Shown piece after piece: positions 10,271 to 23,100 of a stretch of 64,000 bases of DNA (positions within the stretch are counted from its first letter, which is position 1; every line of letters begins with the position of its first letter). The position numbers and the translations under genes are program-made. Origin of the DNA: Hydrangea macrophylla (taxonomy: Eukaryota; Streptophyta; Magnoliopsida; Cornales; Hydrangeaceae); assembly GCA_033977485.1 (NCBI GenBank), contig CM066994.1, forward strand, positions 30,305,637-30,369,636, in the 5' to 3' direction. Below the pieces are notes generated by a model that did no database searches, was not told the origin of the DNA, and saw nothing but the letters and a program-made list of their open reading frames with translations.

Positions 10271-13200
10271 TGTCACGCCCCGAAGTACCAAAAATAGGGA
10301 AAAATAAATTTCCTTTATGGGTTCGTAGACACGTGACTGGTTGTGAGTGTCACCTGATTGTCCAAACATGCTTATAACAATAATGTGATATGGGAAAGTG
10401 ACTAAGTTCAGCGGAAGCAGAAATTTAAAACATCCAAGTCTTACATCAGTAGTATATTACAGGCCAAAAAAGATATCCAAAAGATACATATTACAATACT
10501 AGCTAAACTATTACATCACTAACATAATAGTAACATAACTATAACAAAAGACAAGCTCCAAAAGTCTTCAGCTGGCGAAACCGTAGCCTTCCTTGTAGTA
10601 ATCTTCACCAGCATAGTCTTCAGTAGTATAGTCCGCGTCTTGATAGCATTCGGCTCCGTCTGGACCTGCAAAGGCTAGACGTGGAAGGTCCAGCGGCATG
10701 AAAAGCCGTTAGCGGTTAAGCTAAGTGAGGGTCCCCTTAAGGTTACCACCGCTTAAGGTAAGTTATTCTTCATCTCTTCTTATTTCTCAAAACCATATCT
10801 CGTTCATCATTTCTTATTCTCGATACTATGTCTTGTTCGTCTTTTCTTATTCTCAAAACCACGTCTTATTAAAACCCAATCATTCCTTTTGAAACTTAAC
10901 CCAGAACTGAACTGACCAATGACATTGACTGAAAGAAGACTTAACTCCAAACGCATTTACTGGTCAAGAAAGTACAACACTCAACAATGAATAGTTAACT
11001 GTCACCCAACTGGCACTCAAACTGTCGCCCAAATGGCATAAGTGTGCGGGACATTAACAATCTCTTGGTCGAACACGTCATGCCAATCCTCAGGTCGCCC
11101 GCACGTTACCGAACACGTCATGCCGATCCTCAGACCAAGGGTACGGGAAATTAATAATCACTTGGACGAACACGTCATGCCGATCCTCAGGTCACCCGTA
11201 CATAACCGAACACTTCATGCCGATCCTCAGTCCAAGGGTGCGGAAAAATAATCAACCACTTGATCGAACACGTCACGACGATCCTCAGGTCATCCGCACT
11301 TGACCGAACACGTCATGCCGATCCTCAAATCAAGGAACAAAACATAACTCACCAATCGACTCCATGGAATAATCGAGAGACCAACTTCACAAGAATTATC
11401 CAAACACGACACAAAAGTTCACGAACCAACTTTGACCAGTAGACACACGACTAGAAACGAGGCCCAATGTCCCTTATTCGCATTAAATCTGTTGTTGAAG
11501 GTTTTATCGTTATTTTACGCGTTCGCACGTTTCGTAGTTTAGTTCATTAATATCATCCATTTATAACCGTTAATATTTCGCTATACGTCCGACATTCCGT
11601 TTTCCTCTTAATATACTTATGATGGAAACTTTCCCGATCACTTATTAATGCAATAATTGTGCCATACAATACACTTATAGTTTGGGTATGAACTTTCCAA
11701 CGGACATTAAACTATATTCACAAAAATAGAAAGCATAGCACATAGCTCATGGATTTATAACGTGAATTTAATACCAATAAACACATAGCCGAAACCCTTA
11801 ACATCATCATCTACACGATAGCACTACCATAGCATGAGATTTTCATAAGAACACATGTACCGGAAAACTAGCATCAACAATCAACACCATGCATAAACAA
11901 AACATTATACAAAAAGCTACACAATCTGCCAGGATACATTTTCACTGTGTTGACTGAATTAACATGATTTATTTGGGCATGATAAATTGCTTTGTAGATC
12001 AAACTCAAAACTAAAACATTGTAGATAATAGGTATATCTTCATGTACAAAAAAAATCTAGCTTCAATAACATTTTTGAGCTACTCAAACTATTTATTTTA
12101 CAAGACATTTCTTATATCTCGGACTGTTCTGTCCCAGATTTTTAGTACTGCATTGTACGTGGATTTGACCTATTAAGGAGGGGTTTTTAGACTGAGCTAA
12201 AGAAGGGTTATTTGTAGATAAATGAGTTATCTATCACCATAAAAAAACCTAGCTTAATTCGCATTTTTGAACTGCACAAAACATTCATTTTACTAAACTA
12301 TGTTCTGCAGAGAGTTTCAGTTTCTCAGATTTATAACACTGCGTTGTACATGCATTTCACCCATGAAGGAGTGATTTCTAGACTGAGCTATAGAAGAGTT
12401 ATTTGTAGATATATGAGTTAGCTTTTACCACAAAAAAACCTAGCTTAATTCGGATTTTTGAGCTCCTCAAAACATCCATTTTACTAAACTACGTTCTGCT
12501 GGAAGTTTCTGTTTTCCCAGGTTTATAACACTGCATTGTACATGCATTTCACCCATGATGGATTGATTTCTAGACTGAGCTATAGAAGAGTTATTTGTAG
12601 ATATATGAGTTAGCTTTTACCACAAAAAAAAACCTAGCTTAATTCGGATTTTTGAGCTACACAAAACATTCCTTTTACTAAACTATGTTCTGCTGAGAGT
12701 TTCAGTTTCTCAGATTTATGTATTTGTCTTGCATGTCATGGAAACTTCAACACAACAACATCAACTTCTACCAAACATTAGTACATATTATATGTGTTCT
12801 AAATTGAGTTAGATTACTCACAATTTACTCACCAAAGCTTGAAATTAAGCTTGATGTTGTTCTTGAGCTTGATGGAGCTTGAACTTCAACTTCAATGGTG
12901 TCACCTTCTTCTTCTCCTATATGAACTTATAACTCCAGCTCTAATTTCTTTACTTAAGTGCAGATTATAAGAGACAAAGTGTGTCAATTGTGTGCATGTG
13001 CATGTTATATATAGAAAGTGCATTAGCTTAGGTGTCATTTGCATGTTACATGCATAGGACATGTGTCCATGAAGTGGACATGTGTCCATTAAGTGGACAT
13101 GTGTCCAAAGGGATGTCATGTGGTTGCCACATGGCCGGCCATGTGGGGCCCACCTCGGGTTGTGTGCAACTTTCTTGATTTACGTGCATAAGTTTCTCGA

Positions 13201-13441
13201 TATGCGTGTCGGTCTCGATTTACGTACAACCGGGTATTATTTCTAATGTCCGGGTACGGGTACGGGACTAAGTTAAATCTTATTATGGTCGAGTTGGTAT
13301 GGTTACTACAGTCTATATGGTAATACTACAACACGTCCATACCGTCACGTAATTAAAATAATAATATATTAATATAGTCGGTCCAATACAGAAATTCGGA
13401 AAAGCTAATATTATTAATGACAGAAAATTACAGGTGTTACA
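10271..13441 (-). repeat. Family B 5' LTR (right copy)
   Basis: A 3171-bp copy of the left LTR, with the same two internal tandem arrays (about 11043-11338 and 11930-12730). It is followed by the second GGGAC at 13442-13446. Confidence 0.88.
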
Positions 13442-16400
13442 GGGACTCTACACATACTGAGGGGGATTCTTTACAATTGTGGGGGATTCCCTTACAATTG
13501 TTGTCATCTCCCATGTTGCATATTTGTTAATTATTCTCGATATTTGCTAAAATCACACGAAGTTTGTTAAGAATCCCCCACAAAATTTTAAGAGTCCCCC
13601 ACTTTTGTTAAGGATCCCCCACAAAATACCCCAATGGAATATGAGGGATTCTTAACCAATGTGAGGGATTCTTAATAATTTTTTCATCATTCCCCATTTT
13701 TGTTAATTATACCCCACAGTTAGTTAAGAATCCTCCACTTTCGTTAAGGATCCCCCACAAAATATCCCAATGGAATATGGGGTATTCTTAGCCAATGTGA
13801 GGGATTCTTAACAATTTATTCATCATTCCCCATATTTGTTAATTATACCCCACAGTCAGTCAAGAATCCTCCATATCCCATAGTTTGTGGGGGACTCTAG
13901 ACAAACTGTGAGGGATTCTTTACAATTGTGGGGGATTTCCCTACAATAGTTGTCATCAACCATGTTGTATATTTGTTCACTATTCCCGATATATGCTTAA
14001 AATCACCCACAGTTTGTTTATAATCCCCCACAAATTTATAAGAATCCCCCACTGTTTGTTAAGTATCCCCCACAGAATACCCCAATGGAATATGGGGGAT
14101 TTTTAACCAATATGAGGGATTCTTAACAATTTGTTCATCATTCTCCATGTTTGTTAATTATACCCCACAGTTTGTTAAGAATCCCCCATATACAACAGTT
14201 TGTGGGGGACTCTAGACAAACTGTGACGGATTCTTTACAATTGTGGGGGATTCCCCTACAATAGTTGTCATCAAACATGTTGCACATTTGTTCATTATTC
14301 CCCATAATTGCTAAAACCCCCACAGTTTGCTAAGAATCCCCCACTTTTGTTAAATAATCCCCAATATACAACAGTTTATGGGGGACTCTAGACAAACTGT
14401 GGAGGATTCTTTACAATTGTTGGAGATTCCCCTACAACAGTTGTCATCTCCCATGTTGCATATTTGTTCATTATTCCCCTTATTGGCTAAAATCACCCGA
14501 AGTTTGTTAAGAATCCCCCACAAAATTTTAAGAGTTCCCCACTTTTGTTAAGGATCCCCCACAAAATACCTCATTGGAATATGGGGGATTCTTAACCAAT
14601 GTGAGGGATTCTTAACAATTTGTTCATCATTCCCCATATTTGTTAATTACACCCCACAGTTAGTTAGGAATTATCCACTTTTATTAAGGACCCTCCACAA
14701 AATACCGCAATGGAATATGGGGGATTCTTAACCAATGTGAGGAATTCTTAATAATTTATTCATCATTCCCCAAACTTGTTAATTATACCCCACAGTTAGT
14801 TAAGAATCCTCCATATCCCATAGTTTGTGGGGGGGACTCAAGACAACTGTGGGGGATTCTTGACAATTGTGGGGAATTCTCCTACATGTGTTGTCATCTC
14901 CCATATTGCATATTTGTTCATTATTTCCCATATTTGCTTAAAATCCCTCACAGTTTGTTTAGAATCCCCCACCAATTTATAAGAATCCCCCACTGTTTGT
15001 TAAGGATCCCCCACAGAATACCACACTGGAATATGGGGGATTCTTAACCAATATGAGAGATTCTTAACAATTTGTTCATCAATCTTCATGTTTGTTAATT
15101 ATACCGCATAGTTTGTTAAGAATCCCATATACAACAGTTTGTGGGGGACTCTACACATACTGAGGGGGATTCTTTACAATTGTGGGGGATTCCCTTACAA
15201 TTGTTGTCATCTCCCATGTTGCATATTTGTTCATTATTCCCGATATTTGCTAAAATCACCCGAAGTTTGTTAAGAATCCCCCACAAAATTTTAAGAGTCC
15301 CCCACTTTTGTTAAGGATCCCCCACAAAATACCCCAATGGAATATGAGGGATTCTTAACCAATGTGAGGGATTCTTAATAATTTTTTCATTATTCCCCAT
15401 ATTTGTTAATTATACTCCACAGTTAGTTAAGAATCCTCCACTTTCGTTAAGGATCCCCCACAAAATATCCCAATGGAATATGGGGTATTCTTAGCCAATG
15501 TGAGGGATTTTTAACAATTTATTCATCATTCCCCATATTTGTTAATTATACCCCACAGTCAGTCAAGAATCCTCCATATCCCATAGTTTGTGGGGGACTC
15601 AAGACAACTGTGGAGGATTCTTAACAATTGTGGGGAATTTCCCTACAAAAGATGTCATCTCCAATGTTGCATATTTGTTCATTATTCCCTGTATATGTTT
15701 AAAATCACCCACAGTTTGTTTAGAATCCCCCATAAATTTATAAGAATCCCCCACTGTTTGTTAAGGATCCCCCAAAGAATACCCCAATGAAATATGGGGG
15801 ATTCTTAACCAGTATGAGGGATTCTTAACAATTTGTTCATCATTCTCCATCTTTGTTAATTATACCCCATAGTTTGTTAATAATCCCCCATCTACAACAG
15901 TTTGTGGGGGACTCTAGACAAACTGTGAGGGATTCTTTACAATTGTGGGGGATTTCCCTACAATAGTTGTCATCGACCATGTTGTATATTTGTTCACTAT
16001 TCCCGATATATGCTTAAAATCACCCACAGTTTGTTTATAATCCCCCACAAATTTATAAGAATCCCCCACTGTTTGTTAAGGATTCCCCACAGAATACCCC
16101 AATGGAATATGGGGGATTTTTAACCAATATGAGGGATTCTTAACAATTTGTTCATCATTCTCCATGTTTGTTAATTATATCCCACAGTTTGTTAAGAATC
16201 CCCCATATACAACAGTTTGTGGGGGACTCTAGACAAATTGTGACAGATTCTTTACAATTGTGGGGGATTCCCCTACAATAGTTGTCATCGACCAGGTTGC
16301 ACATTTGTTCATTATTCCCCATATTTGCTAAAACCCCCACAGTTTGCTAAGAATCCCCCACTTTTGTTAAATAATCCCCCATATACAACAGTTTATGGGG

Positions 16401-16688
16401 GACTCTAGACAAACTGTGGAGGATTCTTTACAATCGTTGGAGATTCCCCTACAACAGTTGTCATCTCCCATGTTGCATATTTGTTCATTATTCCCCTTAT
16501 TTGCTAAAATCACCCGAAGTTTGTTAAGAATCCCCCACAAAATTTTAAGAGTTCCCCATTTTTGTTAAGGATCCCCCACAAAATACCCCAATGGAATATG
16601 GGGGATTCATAACCAATGTGAGGGATTCTTAACAATTTGTTCATCATTCCCCATATTTGTTAATTATACCCCACAGTTAGTTAGGAAT
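13442..16688. repeat. Satellite array, segment 2
   Basis: Continuation of the C-rich bidirectional array. The GTTGTCATC marker (one base changed in some) lies at 13500, 13949, 14264, 14440, 14890, 15203, 15651, 15966, 16281 and 16457. Spacings are 449, 315, 176, 450, 313, 448, 315, 315 and 176. Two stretches of about 1.4 kb (13440-14360 and 15130-16380) are close copies of each other in part, showing higher-order duplication. No gene is supported. Confidence 0.9.
16684..16688. repeat. Target site duplication GGAAT (left copy)
   Basis: GGAAT precedes the family C element and is repeated at 20145-20149. Joining across it restores the satellite phrase found intact at about 23040 and a 448-bp marker spacing. 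Confidence 0.9.
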
Positions 16689-18297
16689 TGTGACGCCCCG
16701 CAAAAATAAGCGTATTTCTATTGAAAAATTAAATAAATCACACTTGATTCTTTAAAATAAAAAATACAAAATTTCTTTAAAACTCCCAGCAGGTTCATAT
16801 TCTCCACGGATCTCCTATATCATCCTTAACCTTATCTTCCTTCTAGGCTTCGGTTACCGGCACTGCCTGCATCTAAAAACCATACCGGGAAGTATACAAT
16901 ATGACATGAATAATAAAGGCTCAAAAGGATAATGACAATCAAATACATAGAATGACATCAAATCAATTGACCAGTCTCACAACCCAACTGCTCGCACTAC
17001 CCAAACGCTCATACCAATAGCATCATACCAGGTTCCTCTTGATCACATAGCAAGAGACACCTCACCTCACCTCACCCGTCTCCAGTACGTCGGTCTCTGA
17101 GGCCTGTTGGACTGTTGGTAGGTGCTCCTTGCTCATGACCCTTTAGTCCCATAGCACTTAGCAATAAACACATACTCATTGATTCCAAATGAAAACACAA
17201 CATAACTGCAAAAAGAGTACAAGTAGAGATAACAAAGAAATACTCCGGAGAATTTAGAAAGCATATTGTACACAACCCGGTACCTATAAATGATGTTGAG
17301 CAACTCCCAAACACTTCTCTTCTTCTTCTTCTTCTTCTTCTTCTAACTCTAGGTGTATGTATATCTATAATTGTGTATATATATATATAAATCTCTCTAT
17401 GTGTGACTCTTTCAAGCTCTCTATGCTAGAAGTGTAGAATGTGTGTGTTTGAGAGAGTATGTGAGTGTATAAATAGCCAAGCTTCCACTTGGAGACAATG
17501 GCCTAACAATCCACTTATTAACCACTAACTTCTAATTAATGGGTAGTTTATAAGGAATATGCAAGATGATGTAAACATACACTAATGCACCTATAACTCC
17601 ACTTAGAGACATTGGCCTAACAATCCACTAACTTCTAATTAATGGGTAGTTCATAAGGAATATGCAAGATGATGTAAACATACACTAATGCACCTATAAC
17701 TCCACTTAGAGACATTGGCCTAACAATCCACTAACTTCTAATTAATTGGTAGTTTATAAGGAATATGCAAGATGATGTAAACATACACTAATGCACCTAT
17801 AACTCCACTAATATTAGTGTATAAATAACCAAACATAATGGCCTAACAATCTAATTATTAAAAGAGAAATATTAGATTTAATTTCTGATACACTAAAACT
17901 GCTACTGTAATCCTCGTTTTCTGCCCAAACGGTGCAGAATCTGAGAAAATTGCATTAGACGAAAAGTGTGCAGAATCGAGTTTTGCTTGGGACTTCGCGG
18001 GCAGAACCTTAAATTTCATTCGTTTTCCTAACAAAAATCTGAAAACAAAATTCTGCTACTGTTAAAATTAAAAGAGAAAATATTAGATTTAATTTTAAAT
18101 ATGACTCGAAAAATCTTAACTTCCAACACGAATACCAAATCATTTAATCTCACGCAACTTTTCCCAAAAAAATATATTTTTAGTTCATGACTTATAAAAT
18201 TGAAAAAATGACCAAAATACCCCTGTGACCAATTTTCGCTAAAATCGCACACGAAGTCTAAATCGTCAATTTAAACATGAAAACACGGGTTACTACA
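16689..18297 (-). repeat. Family C 3' LTR (left copy)
   Basis: 1609 bp. It contains a (CTT)n tract near 17315-17344, a (TA)n tract near 17375, a roughly 119-bp tandem triplication at about 17484-17820, and a 190-bp module (about 17885-18090) also found in the family A LTR. TATAAATA on the plus strand at 17468-17475 lies in a block shared with family A. Confidence 0.88.
17484..17820. repeat. About 119-bp tandem triplication inside the family C LTR
   Basis: The phrase 'ccacttagagacattggcc' followed by 'gcaagatgatgtaaacatac' occurs three times in a row, and again three times in the right LTR (about 19331-19667). The first unit has an extra short insertion. Confidence 0.85.
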
Positions 18298-18535
18298 ATC
18301 TACCCTCCTTAATAGAGATTTCGTCCCGAAATCTAGAGATAAAAGCATTTGGTAAATAACTTCATAAATTTCTAAAAATAATGTTTAAAACAAATATAGC
18401 ATATTTTGTTTTATAAAATAACAAATTTTTTTTTTTTTTTTTTTTCAACCTTCTCTGACTCCTCCCAGGCGATGTAGACTATCTAACCTTGACTTAGTCC
18501 TACATTTCCGGCTGGGGACAGGCTCTGATACCATT
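18298..18535 (-). other. Family C internal region: primer site, poly-T and polypurine tract only
   Basis: On the minus strand, TGGTATCAGAGCC begins two bases inside the 5' LTR and is followed by about 80 bp, a 20-A run, AT-rich spacer, the GATTTCG-GGA-CGAAATC hairpin and ATTAAGGAGGGTAGAT before the 3' LTR. These are the minimum cis signals for reverse transcription; no open frame is present. Confidence 0.85.
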
Positions 18536-20144
18536 TGTGACGCCCCGCAAAAATAAGCGTATTTCTATTGAAAAATTAAATAAATCACACTTGATTCTTT
18601 AAAATAAAAAATACAAAATTTCTTTAAAACTCCCAGCAGGTTCATATTCTCCACGGATCTCCTATATCATCCTTAACCTTATCTTCCTTCTAGGCTTCGG
18701 TTACCGGCACTGCCTGCATCTAAAAACCATACCGGGAAGTATACAATATGACATGAATAATAAAGGCTCAAAAGGATAATGACAATCAAATACATAGAAT
18801 GACATCAAATCAATTGACCAGTCTCACAACCCAACTGCTCGCACTACCCAAACGCTCATACCAATAGCATCATACCAGGTTCCTCTTGATCACATAGCAA
18901 GAGACACCTCACCTCACCTCACCCGTCTCCAGTACGTCGGTCTCTGAGGCCTGTTGGACTGTTGGTAGGTGCTCCTTGCTCATGACCCTTTAGTCCCATA
19001 GCACTTAGCAATAAACACATACTCATTGATTCCAAATGAAAACACAACATAACTGCAAAAAGAGTACAAGTAGAGATAACAAAGAAATACTCCGGAGAAT
19101 TTAGAAAGCATATTGTACACAACCCGGTACCTATAAATGATGTTGAGCAACTCCCAAACACTTCTCTTCTTCTTCTTCTTCTTCTTCTTCTAACTCTAGG
19201 TGTATGTATATCTATAATTGTGTATATATATATATAAATCTCTCTATGTGTGACTCTTTCAAGCTCTCTATGCTAGAAGTGTAGAATGTGTGTGTTTGAG
19301 AGAGTATGTGAGTGTATAAATAGCCAAGCTTCCACTTGGAGACAATGGCCTAACAATCCACTTATTAACCACTAACTTCTAATTAATGGGTAGTTTATAA
19401 GGAATATGCAAGATGATGTAAACATACACTAATGCACCTATAACTCCACTTAGAGACATTGGCCTAACAATCCACTAACTTCTAATTAATGGGTAGTTCA
19501 TAAGGAATATGCAAGATGATGTAAACATACACTAATGCACCTATAACTCCACTTAGAGACATTGGCCTAACAATCCACTAACTTCTAATTAATTGGTAGT
19601 TTATAAGGAATATGCAAGATGATGTAAACATACACTAATGCACCTATAACTCCACTAATATTAGTGTATAAATAACCAAACATAATGGCCTAACAATCTA
19701 ATTATTAAAAGAGAAATATTAGATTTAATTTCTGATACACTAAAACTGCTACTGTAATCCTCGTTTTCTGCCCAAACGGTGCAGAATCTGAGAAAATTGC
19801 ATTAGACGAAAAGTGTGCAGAATCGAGTTTTGCTTGGGACTTCGCGAGCAGAACCTTAAATTTCATTCGTTTTCCTAACAAAAATCTGAAAACAAAATTC
19901 TGCTACTTTTAAAATTAAAAGAGAAAATATTAGATTTAATTTTAAATATGACTCGAAAAATCTTAACTTCCAACACGAATACCAAATCATTTAATCTCAC
20001 GCAACTTTTCCCAAAAAAATATATTTTTAGTTCATGACTTATAAAATTGAAAAAATGACCAAAATACCCCTGTGACCAATTTTCGCTAAAATCGCACACG
20101 AAGTCTAAATCGTCAATTTAAACATGAAAACACGGGTTACTACA
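18536..20144 (-). repeat. Family C 5' LTR (right copy)
   Basis: A 1609-bp copy of the left LTR. Differences seen: 'cgcgagcag' for 'cgcgggcag' near 19848 and 'ctactttta' for 'ctactgtta' near 19907. Followed by GGAAT. Confidence 0.88.
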
Positions 20145-23100
20145 GGAATTCTCCACTTTTATTAAGGATCCTCCACAAAATACCGCAATGGAATATGGGG
20201 GATTCTTAACCAATGTGAGGAATTCTTAATAATTTATTCATCATTCCCCATATTTGTTAATTGTACCCCACAGTAAGTTAAGAATCCTCCATATCCCATA
20301 GTTTGTGGGGGACTCAAGACAACTGTGGGGGATTCTTGACAATTGTGGGGAATTCTCCTACAATAGTTGTCATCTCCCATATTGCATATTTGTTCATTAT
20401 TTCCCATATTTGCTTAAAATCCCCCACAGTTTGTTTAGAATCCCCCACCAATTTATAATAATCCCTCACTGTTTGTTAAGGATCCCCCACAGAATACCCC
20501 AATGGAATATGGGGGATTCTTAACCAATATGTGGGATTCTTAACAATTTGTTCATCATTCTTCATGTTTGTTAATTATACCCCACAGTTTGTTAAGAATC
20601 TCCCATATACAACAGTTTGTGGGGGATTCTAGACAAACTGTTGGGGATTCTTTACAATGGTGGGGGATTCCCCTACAATAGTTGTCATCTCCCATGTTCC
20701 ATATTTGTTCGTTATTCCCCATATTTGCTAAAACCCCCCACAGTTTGTTAAGAATCCCCCACTTTTGTTGTAGAATCCCCCATATACAACAGTTTGTGGG
20801 GGACTCTAGACAAACTGTGGGGAATTCTTTACAATTGTTGGGGATTCCCTACAATATTTGTCATCTCCTATGTTGCATATTTGTTCATTATTCCCCATAT
20901 ATGCTAAAACAACCCACAGTTTGTTAAGAATCCCCACAAATTTTTAAGAATCCCCAACTTTTGTTATGGATCCCCCACAAAATACCCCAATGCAATATGG
21001 GGGATTCTTAACCAATGTGAGGGATTCTTAACAATTTGTTCATAATTCCCCATATTTGTTAATTATACCCCACAGTTAGTTATGAATCCTCCACTTTTAT
21101 TAAGGATCCTTTACAAAATACCCCAATGGAATATGGGGGATTCTTAACCCATGTGAGGAATTTTAACAATTTATTCATCATTCCCCATATTTGTTAATTA
21201 TACCCCACAGTTAGTTAGAAATCCTCCAAATCTCATAGTTTGTGGGGTACTCAAGACAACTGTGGGGATTTTTGACAATTTTGGGGAATTCTCCTACAAT
21301 AGTTGTCATCTCCCATATTGCATATTTGTTCATTATTTCCCTTATTTGCTTAAAATCCCCCACAGTTTGTTTAGAATCCCCCACCAATTTATAAGAATCC
21401 CCCACTATTTGTTAAGGATCCTCCATAGAATACCCCAATGGAATATGGGGGATTCTTAACCAATATGAGGGATTCTTAACAATTTGTTCATCATTCTTCA
21501 TATTTGTTAATTATACCCCATAGTTTGTTAAGAATCCCCATATACAACAGTTTGTGGGGGACTCTAGACAAATTGTGGTGGATTCTTTACAATGGTGGGG
21601 GATTCTCCTACAATAGCTGTCATCTACCATGTTGCATATTTGTTCGTTAATCCCCATATTTGCTAAAACCCCCCATAGTTTGTTAAGAATCCCCTACTTT
21701 TGTTGAAGAATCCCCCATATACAACAGTTTGTGGGGGACTCGAGACAAACTGTGGGGAATTCTTTACAATTATTGGGGATTCCCCTACAATAGTTGTCAT
21801 CTCCTCTGTTGCATATATTCATTATTCCCTATAATTGCTAAAACAACCCACAGTTTGTTAAGAATCTCCCACAAATTTTTAAGAATTCCCCGGTTTTGTT
21901 AAGGATCCCCCACAAAATACCCCAATCGAATATGGGGGATTCTTAACCAATGTGAGGGATTCTTAACAATTATGGGGAATTCCCCTACAATTTGTTCATC
22001 ATTCCCCTTATTTGTTAAGAATCCCTCATATCCTTCAGTTTTGGGGGAGTATAGACAAACTGTGGGGGATTCTTTAACCAATGTGAGGGATTCTTATTAA
22101 TTTGTTCATCATTTTCCATGTTTGTTAATTATACCCCACAGTTTCTTAATTATCCCCCATATACAACAGTTTGTGGGGGACTCAAGACAAACTGTGGGGG
22201 AATCTTTACAATTGTGGGGAATTCCCTTACAACAGTTGTCATCTCCCATGTTGGATATTTGTTCACTATTCCCAATATGTGCTAAAAATCCTCCACAGTT
22301 TGTTAAGAATCCCCCACTGTTTGCTAAGGATCCCCCACTGTTTGCTAACCAATGTGGAGGGATTTATAACAATTTTTGGAGAATTCTAATGGAATATGGG
22401 GGATTCTGAACAATTTATTCATCATTCCCCATATTTGTTAAGAATCCCTCGTATCCCGCAGTTTGTGGGGGAATATAGACAAACTGTGGGGGATTCTTAA
22501 CCAATAAGAGGGATTCTTAACAATTTGTTCATCATTCTCCATGTTTGTTAATTATACCCCACAGTTTGTTAAGAATCCCCCATATACAACAGTTTGTGGG
22601 GGACTCTAGGCAAACTGTGAGGGATTCTTTACAATTGTGGGGGATTCCCCTTCAATAGTTGTCATCTCCCATGTTGCATATTTGTTCATAATTCCCCATA
22701 TTTGCTAAAACCCCTCACAGTTTGCTAAGAATCCCCCACTTTTGTTAAATAATCCCCCATATACAACAGTTTATGGGGGACTCTAGACAAACTGTGGAGG
22801 ATTCTTTACAATTGTGGGGGATTCCCCTACAATAGCTGTCATCTCCCATGTTGAATATTTGTTCATTATTCCCCATATTTGCTAAAATCACCCAAAGTTT
22901 GTTAAGAATCCCCCACAAAATTTTAAGAGTCCCCCACTTTTGTTAAGGATCCCCCACAAAATACCCCAATCGAATATGAGGGATTCTTAACAAATTGTTC
23001 ATCATTTCCCATATTTGTTAATTATACCCCACAGTTAGTTAGGAATTCTCCACTTTAATTAAGGATCCTCCACAAAATACCCCAATGGAATATGGGGGAT

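Larger units (their letters stand above)
3373..13441 (-). mobile_element. Non-autonomous, gag-only Ty3-like LTR retrotransposon (family B)
   Basis: Two long direct repeats (3191 and 3171 bp) start TGTCACGCCCC and end GGTGTTACA on the plus strand. They enclose 3.7 kb with a primer site and a polypurine tract in minus orientation, and a 5-bp target duplication GGGAC flanks the whole. The internal region shows an acidic open frame and degraded gag-like segments with CCHC motifs. I find no protease, reverse transcriptase, RNase H or integrase. Removing the element and one GGGAC restores the satellite spacing (313 bp between markers, expected about 315). The LTRs differ by a 21-bp indel and roughly twenty scattered changes, so this is the oldest of the complete insertions here. 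It probably depends on enzymes of a related element (inference). Confidence 0.88.
16689..20144 (-). mobile_element. Miniature non-autonomous LTR retrotransposon (family C)
   Basis: Two 1609-bp direct repeats (plus-strand ends TGTGACGCCCC and GGGTTACTACA) enclose only 238 bp. That core retains a minus-strand initiator-Met primer site (18522-18533), a run of 20 T (18426-18445), a GATTTCG/CGAAATC hairpin (18317-18333) and a purine-rich tract against the 3' LTR. No coding capacity is present. I found two differences between the LTRs, so the insertion is recent. Long LTRs with an almost empty core differ from typical TRIM elements, whose LTRs are a few hundred bases, and from LARDs, which have long internal regions. 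Movement would need proteins supplied in trans (inference). Confidence 0.9.
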
